Assembly: GCF_000186865.1 (NCBI RefSeq)
Contig: NW_008705580.1
Coordinates: 473,776-488,014, forward strand
DNA length: 14,239 nucleotides
Origin: Aureococcus anophagefferens
Taxonomy: Eukaryota > Sar > Pelagophyceae > Pelagomonadales > Pelagomonadaceae
Direction of reading: 5' to 3'
Shown: piece by piece, positions 8,389-14,239 of the stretch
Numbering within the stretch: position 1 is the stretch's first letter
How the letters are laid out: every line of letters starts with the position of its first letter
Notes under the pieces: generated by a model
Told to the model about the DNA's origin: nothing
The model's input: only the letters and a program-made list of their open reading frames with translations
Database searches by the model: none
Made by a program: the position numbers and the translations under genes

Positions 8389-8398
8389 AAAAAAAAAA
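8389..8398 (+). repeat. A10 run
   Basis: Ten consecutive A residues follow the inverted repeat. This could be the tail of a retroposed RNA ending on the plus strand or a simple homopolymer. No flanking target-site duplication was recognised. Confidence 0.6.
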
Positions 8399-8824
8399 TA
8401 GGTCAGCACGCACGGTTTGGGTTGCGGCACATCATCGCCCGCGCCGCGCAGCGATGACAAGCGTGATTCCCGGTACAATTTCAGGGCTGCGCTCGGCCAA
8501 GATATGCCAGGGCCGCTCGGATACCTAGCCAGGTTTTGTAAGGATTAGTTCGTTAAGCAGACTAATTCTTTTGACAAATACGCCCATTATGTGCAAGAAG
8601 AGGCATCTCGAGCCAGCTACAAGCCTGGTCCCGTTCCTGTCGAATGGGAGCCAAAGCTGCCCCAGGTCGATTTTCTTACCCCTCAGGACAGAAGACCCTA
8701 TATCTTCTGTCTCTCTGTATCCTAAATATCCTGGCTGATATATCCTGGCGGCTATATCACCTGCACATCACATATTGTGTCCATCGACAGCTCCTCTGTG
8801 CGCAAATCGAAGCGATCGTAGGAT
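8399..8824 (+). promoter_or_regulatory. Presumed promoter and leader of the four-exon gene
   Basis: There is no coding signal up to an in-frame TAG at 8819-8821, so translation of the downstream gene must start at ATG 8825 or be spliced in. Visible elements are a 9-bp inverted repeat, GACAGAAGA 8687-8695 with TCTTCTGTC 8703-8711, and a 14-bp imperfect tandem repeat, ATATCCTGGCTGAT at 8726-8739 and ATATCCTGGCGGCT at 8740-8753. TATA-like ATATATCC words are part of that repeat. A promoter role is inferred from position. Confidence 0.4.
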
Positions 8825-11800
8825 ATGCCTTCCACACGAAGATTTCAGCGACCCGCTACCGCGCCTCCACCGCGTGGAACGAGATCAAGTTCTCTACGAT
8901 CGAGTGCCTTCGCAGCAAAAAAATCTTTGCCCTTCTGTACCGATTCGCCACCGAAGAATGCGCAAATTGAAACAGGAACAGGCTCTGCCAGAGCACATCG
9001 CAAGGCCGTAGTCACAAAGTGGATGAAAAGTATCGGGGGTATGCACTCGAAAAATCGTAACGAGCTAAGCGTCGTTGATTTGAAGCTTTACTCTAAAATT
9101 AGGTGCATCGCATCCTCACAACAGTTTGGCAAACACCTTGTATACTAGGTTTCTTTTAGCAAATTACTGGCCGTTCTTAGAGCTGACCGGGCACGAGGCA
9201 GAATGTGCCCCACGCACAAATGTAGAGATTTTGAAGGTTGATCTGGGCAAGCCAAGACAGATACTAGCCGCTACATTAGATACACTAGTCGCAGACCTTC
9301 AGAAAGGTGGCATGGTTGGGGACACACTTCTGCGATATTTTGCTGAAGGAGACGTGGCCTTAATAGCTGTGTCCAGAGTGTGAAAGTTATCGAACGTACC
9401 GGTACCCAGGCCCCCACCGTCCCACCGTCGCCAAGCCTGGCATTTCATGCTAGCTGCTTTCCATCAAAGCTGTCGACTGTCGTGGCAATGCTCATACTTG
9501 ATCAAATCGCAGATCTCGACAAGGACGCATTTCCTCTCGCACAACTCATCGCACTTGCCCGTGATACGATTACGGCTGCCATTTTCCCGCCGAATGGCTA
9601 CACGGAAGACCGGGTTTGCCCCTTCGATACTACAGGCGTGCCACGAAGATACTTGCAGACACCGTACTTTGAGACTCTGCATGAAGCGCGGTTGGCGACT
9701 CATGTCTCTCACAAGGCAGGCGCAGATCGGGAAGATAACAGCGCGAGCGCTTTTCACCCCACGACGCGAAGACCCTCTTCATCGGTATCAAACTCGTCGT
9801 CTTGCGGCGCAACAGCGCCCAATACTGGCCTGCCCTGGCTCCATGTCATGGATCAGATACACGCGTTACCTCGGTCGATGCGACGCGCACTTTTCTGCGG
9901 CATTGCCGCAGTGCAGTTCTGTGCGCAAGATCTACGTTAGAGTCTTTCATTATGCCTTTGACAGGTACGACCGGGCTTAGACGACATCACAAGTGCCATT
10001 GTCGGATCTCCAAAATTCCCTGGACTACTTAAGGGTCCGATGGGAGCAGCAGCTCCAGAATCATGGCTGTGGTCATCAGAGCCAATAATCATATCCGGGA
10101 GAAAGTTAGGAGACGAATCTACATCTTCCAGGCCATCGCAGCCTCCGAAGGTGTCCCAATCGGAGCAACGACAGCATTCGCAGAACAAATTGAATGGCGA
10201 AAATGGTGATTCAACCAATGAAATTACAGAAAGGCCCGAAGATGGGGCATTCAGTGATCTTCTATTACGAATCATTCTCGCGGTAGATCCCAGCTGCCTT
10301 GAGACTTTCTTGCGGACTCTAGACACTGATGCACTGGGCACTCTTGTTCCGATGTTTCTCCGTCCATCTCTAAATGCTGCATCGAATATAGGCACGGGTA
10401 GTCACGACATGCCAGATCATCGACAGCTCATTGCGCTTCTGAAAGACAAACCCGCAGCGCTTGTTGCCGCCATTGATGGTCTCTTCTTTCCAGGCGAAGA
10501 AACGAGCATGTCACAAAAAGGGCCATGCGCATTACAACGTGGGAATGAATTTGCTAGTAGCGGCTCTCCGTGTCTAAATATGTATCATTTATCTTCTCAA
10601 TTCCCCACTACTGAGGTAGGTTTTGATCCCCATCGCTGTCAGATATCAACTTGCCAACCGGACACGTACTATCAACGTGGACTGTCAGCAGATATGACTG
10701 CTCGGGAAGTTGGATGTTTTCTCAAAAACGTAGGCCAAGCAGGTCTCTTTGCTAAGCTCAACGCCGTGTCGCCCTTGTTTGGACCGCGTCTAGTGTGTGA
10801 GACGAGATTCAACGATGGAGACCTCCTCATTGGAGCCATCACGTGTATTGAAGATGCATCGTTCCACGAACGCCTGTGGGAACTGTTCAAGTATCAATCA
10901 AAGCACCAGTCACCTGAGGCTAAGGTGGTTGAAACGTATGACAATGCCGCAGTCTCGTCTATCCCTCCAGGTGTCAACTGCGCAAAGGATGATGAGTCAA
11001 ATTTAGCTTCCAAATCCCCTTTGGTGTCAGCACTAACAAAGGAATTCGGAAACAGAATTACTTATGCCCACGACACACTAACATTGCTTCAGGCAACTGA
11101 GGATGCTGAACACACTCTCATCCTTGCACCGATTCGTCGGCAAGCAGCGATCATAATCCAGGCTGCTGTGCGCGCCTCTATTCAAACGAAGCTTCATCTA
11201 TGCTCCTGCAGTACAGGAACGCAGACCGACTCTTCTCAGCCGCGGACACCCTACAATATCGACATTCCTGGATCCATGGCTACTTTGAATCCATTTGACG
11301 CAACCCGTGATGATATTCATGCTCTGCGCCTGCGTGCATCTGCGTATGGGTTCGACAGGAACACCGGGATCGAAGAATACATAGCAAAGCTTGGAACTCA
11401 AATAGACTGGACCACGTGGCGCAGTAGAGCACTCAACTTAGGATTTGGCGACAATATTGACGCCTTTTTAACCATGCATGCATCCTGTGTCGAATGGGAC
11501 AGCCTCCGCTATCTTGCACATCACGCTGGCTGCGAGGATAATGTCGAGAAATTTCTTGAGGATAAAGGTGCTACTAGATTTGTTCACTCCAAGGTATCGG
11601 CTAAAGTTTCTCTACCTGATACCTTGCAAAATGCTGAGTTCTCGGAGGTCGATGCACAGAAATCCGACTGGGCCGCCTCGAACGTCGCAGAGAGCTCGCC
11701 TAGATGTAAGATGTACGCGATAGCATCTGCCAATATTGGAACAGGATCTGATCCACAATTTGACAGTTCAAAGGATAAATCCGAGTTGCTGGAAACTGAC

Positions 11801-13981
11801 ATTGTCTTGCAATGCCCCGGCCGTGGCAATGATGCTCGCTCAACGTTCAACATAACGGCCAATTTATCTCCCTGTGATATACTTAATTCGACTGCCAGAC
11901 CCTCCTTAGATAACCGCGCATCATTGCATCAGAGGACATACATCGATGGCTTATGCGGCCCCACCGACGCACCCGATCTTTTTTTTAGCAGGAGTGAGAT
12001 TGATGCAGGGGCTAGCAGCCGGCCAAGTACGCAAACACAAGCCCTGCGTCTTGAGAGCGGGACTTTTTCACATCGAAGTCCCGACGGGAATCCCAGATCA
12101 GGTACTTCAGTGTCTATTCTAGAATCGACAGGGGGGAATTCTATATCTGAACTATTCGTACCATGGGCCGACTTCTTGTGCCCGCAGTGCTCCTGGTCGG
12201 AACGCACGAGTGCAAGCCAAGCTCAGGGAATGAGGGACGAATCGACTATTTTGGGTATCGCAAAATCAACTGACGCTCGGGTGGCAAGTACTTCTCTTAT
12301 CGGGACCGTAGAGGAACATGCGCCACCCGAAATGTCCATGTACAAGGGCCCTCCTCTCCTCGACTTTGAGAAGCGAATGATTTCAACGCCTTCACAACCT
12401 CAAGTTGATGTCGAGTTCTCGCCATATCTCAAATTGCTCGTTGGCAAGGTGGCAGCTAGTACGCTCTCGAATGTCACACCTCTTTCATTGGAAGCATCAC
12501 TTCTCCGAATAAACCGTATCCTTGCCGATAAGGCTACTTTAGACGCTGCCGTGGCAAGGGATGGGCATGTGCCTCAGTCTCTACCAGGCTACATCTCGAG
12601 CTGGCACGTGATGCGATTTGGACAGAGAGATGCAGCCCGGCAACACGAAATACGACTTCGCGCGCGTGTGTTTGCCTTTCTTGGTTCCTATCGTAGGATG
12701 ACCACCTGCCACGACAGCACTAATGAGACTTTGGACGCCTTCGCCAGGCGCCGTATGCGCCAATTTTGTGACTTGCTTGGTGTGTCCCCGGTGCGTGCAC
12801 CGCTTTACTCACCCCTCGTCCAGCATCAATTCATAATCCTTCTCTGGCGATTGTTTCCGGGCGACCCTCGCTCAACAGCTGATGCACTTTTACCCGCCCA
12901 ATTAAGACGCAGGGAGAACGCGGGCTCAGCGTTTCAGAGTCGGCAGACAGATGTAGTCCCACTATCGCGCGTTGTCTGTGCACTGATTGGCTCCGGTCTC
13001 AACGTTGATGTCGACGAACCGGTTACTTGGGACGCGCCATACCTATTGCAGGTTGCATCAGAGATGCAGCTCAAACAGCTTCTCAAGAAAGCCCGGGCGC
13101 TCCCTCAGGTGTCACGCCGCGACACTTCTGGGGCGCTTCTTGGCCGAGGTATTGCAGTAAATGATATTCTCGACCTTGCCCTTAATTTTATGTTTGATCG
13201 AGCTAAAGAGATCCAAGGGCGCCTGCGCGCCAGTCTCAAATCATTTAATCCGAATGGTGATGAGTGCTTCTCCTGGTTTGAGTTCTCAAGTCTGCTTAAG
13301 TCCCTTGATGCAAAGCCGAATCTCTCCTTCGAGGACACCGTTCAGCTGTTTGAAGAGGTCCAGGGAGACACTCCGACCGTCGCAGATCAGGCCAGCAACA
13401 AGGAAAGCAATACAGAGAGTGAGTGTGCATTCATTGACTCGGTGCGGTTTGCTCGTGGTGCGTGGAAGTCCGGTGTGTTTAAGCATGTGAATAAGACAAA
13501 GAGACATAATCCCGCGTCGACGATGGCGCTGCAGGCAGGTATTCGGAACTGTCGTGCTTTGTGCACAGCATCTATGGACCATCAGCCCGATATTTCTGTG
13601 GCAGACTGGTGTCCAAGCGGGAAACCAGATTTGGTAAAATTAGAATCAAGTTCCAAGTGTCTCGCCGGGTCCGCTCCTAACGCAAAGCTAAAAAATGCAC
13701 GTCGCACGGTGGTTGCTGATGCCATTAAGCGTCAAGGAGGTACTAGCTGCGTATCGTTTCAACAGAGCAGTGGCTACAAGAATTTTGGACTTAAAAGTGC
13801 CTCCAAATCCCTCAAGTCTCATCCCTCTGGCTGCAAGGTCACTCATCACAGTCCCTCTAGAGGTGTAGTTTTTGCACGCCTGAAGCACAAGCAGTTTGCA
13901 TCATCTGCGATACCGGCAGCTACCGGATCTTCATTCCAGGTCGAAGTTCTTCAAAACAGAGCGGCAAGGAAGATTTACTAG
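8825..13981 (+). CDS. Large uncharacterised protein: SAM-like, IQ, repeat, EF-hand-like
   Basis: Model: exons 8825-9038, 9103-9377, 9410-9935 and 9981-13981; total 5,016 nt, 1,671 residues, stop TAG. The start is fixed by an in-frame TAG two codons upstream. The first exon codes a basic Ser/Pro-rich region. Exons 2-3 code helical, unrecognised sequence. In exon 4, numbered from the internal ATG at 10040: a SAM-like helical segment at about 218-285 (MTAREVGCFLKNVG, NDGDLLIGAI, FHERLWELFKYQ); a degenerate IQ motif at about 367-385 (RRQAAIIIQAAVRASIQTK); three repeats of about 30 residues at 424-510 (pattern W..LR..A...G...N...FL); a Ser/Thr-rich region; helical segments; and an EF-hand-like loop at about 1066-1081 (FNPNGDECFSWFEF). 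The C-terminus is basic. IQ and EF-hand motifs suggest calmodulin or calcium links, perhaps to cytoskeleton or flagellum; this is inference. The family is not recognised. Confidence 0.7.
9039..9102 (+). other. Predicted 64-nt intron, four-exon gene
   Basis: Donor GTATGC, a branch-like GAGCTAAG and acceptor AATTAG. Removal shifts the reading from the first exon's frame into the frame running HNSLANTLYTRFLLANYWPF. Donor GTATCG at 9030 also fits. A tiny 22-nt intron at 9103-9124 is a third in-frame choice. Confidence 0.45.
9378..9409 (+). other. Predicted 32-nt intron (donor uncertain), four-exon gene
   Basis: The acceptor TACCCAG ends at 9409. Donor GTGTGA at 9378 gives 32 nt; donor GTGGCC at 9354 gives 56 nt. 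Both keep frame and remove the TGA at 9381-9383. Confidence 0.4.
9936..9980 (+). other. Predicted 45-nt intron, four-exon gene
   Basis: Donor GTTAGA at 9936 and acceptor GCTTAG at 9980. It removes two in-frame stops (9938-9940 and 9959-9961). It joins FCAQDL to HDDITSAIVGSPKFPGLLKG, which runs directly into the 10040 frame. A 54-nt alternative (9911-9964) also keeps frame. Confidence 0.45.
11305..11575 (+). repeat. Three degenerate repeats of about 30 residues within the large protein
   Basis: Successive units read ALRLRASAYGF.RN...EYI, then WTTWRSRALNLGFGDNIDAFL, then WDSLRYLAHHAGCEDNVEKFL. Conserved positions are Trp or hydrophobic at the start, LR, A, G and N, and a hydrophobic pair at the end. 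The repeats are diverged at DNA level, so they are old and selected at protein level. Confidence 0.6.
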
Positions 13982-14239
13982 TAACAATGTTGCTTTCATG
14001 TTAACATTTTTGAAAACGCTCTCATGAGACAGCCCTGGCCAAGGGGCACCTTGAGCAAGATGGCGCTGATGTAGGAAACGGCGGTAGCACGCAGTGAAGT
14101 ACAACGCTGTTTTGGCTGCAGCCCGGTGGATACCCTGGTGGTTCAATCAGAGGGCTGTTTGCTGGGAAGTGAAGACCACGCCCATCCTTCTTAGGGGTGC
14201 GGGCCGAAAGAAGGTAAGCTAGTTATCCCCGGGGGCGTT
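13982..14239. other. 3' flank of the four-exon gene
   Basis: No recognisable gene, repeat or terminator. A minus-strand frame at 13931-14146 overlaps the end of the coding region and reads as low-information sequence. Confidence 0.4.

Noticed and set aside
10040..10042. ATG 10040 as the start of the large gene
   Set aside because: The same frame is open back to 9962 with protein-like content, and upstream exons join in phase, so this Met is probably internal.
9937..10395. 152-codon minus-strand frame
   Set aside because: Shadow of the plus-strand exon 4, which continues open for 1,300 codons.
1..14239. CRISPR array, phage or bacterial operon
   Set aside because: No short regular repeats with unique spacers, no bacterial signals, and eukaryotic domain content with introns.

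Overview
The window looks like nuclear DNA of a protist-like eukaryote, not a bacterium or phage. The recognisable domains are eukaryotic signalling and chromatin modules (SH2-like, RUN, PX, sorting-nexin C-terminal, bromodomain, BET extra-terminal, EF-hand). The genes stay open only if short GT...AG introns of about 30-65 nt are removed. No operon spacing, Shine-Dalgarno pattern, CRISPR array or tRNA was seen. The lineage cannot be fixed from the sequence alone. A stramenopile-type protist (oomycete or labyrinthulid-like) is a guess from the domain mix and small introns.

Layout: (1) 3-3028, plus strand: the 3' part of a gene that starts left of the window. Its product reads SH2-like fold, RUN domain, PX domain and Nexin_C domain, i.e. 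a sorting-nexin-like endosomal membrane protein. (2) 3029-4382: a gene-poor stretch with a 22-bp perfect palindrome, a GC-rich block and a minus-strand coding remnant. (3) 4383-5072: three head-to-tail copies of a 230-bp unit made from the last codons and 3' flank of the next gene. (4) 4893-7328, minus strand: a BET-family chromatin reader (unassigned beta-rich domain, bromodomain, basic region, coiled coil, ET domain, acidic tail). (5) 7329-8824: a long divergent intergenic region with a complex foldback, several direct and inverted repeats, a small minus-strand reading frame and an A10 run. (6) 8825-13981, plus strand: a four-exon gene for a protein of about 1,671 residues with a SAM-like segment, a degenerate IQ motif, three repeats of about 30 residues and an EF-hand-like loop. 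(7) 13982-14239: flank with nothing recognised.

Genes 1 and 2 converge. Gene 2 (BET) and gene 3 (IQ/EF) diverge from the 1.5-kb region 7329-8824. The three genes do not form an obvious pathway (endosomal sorting, acetyl-lysine reading, and an unknown possibly calcium-linked scaffold). The points most worth following are the SH2-RUN-PX-Nexin_C architecture, the triplicated in-frame BET tail that could serve as alternative terminal exons, the uncharacterised repeat/IQ/EF-hand protein, and the structured element at 7602-7689.
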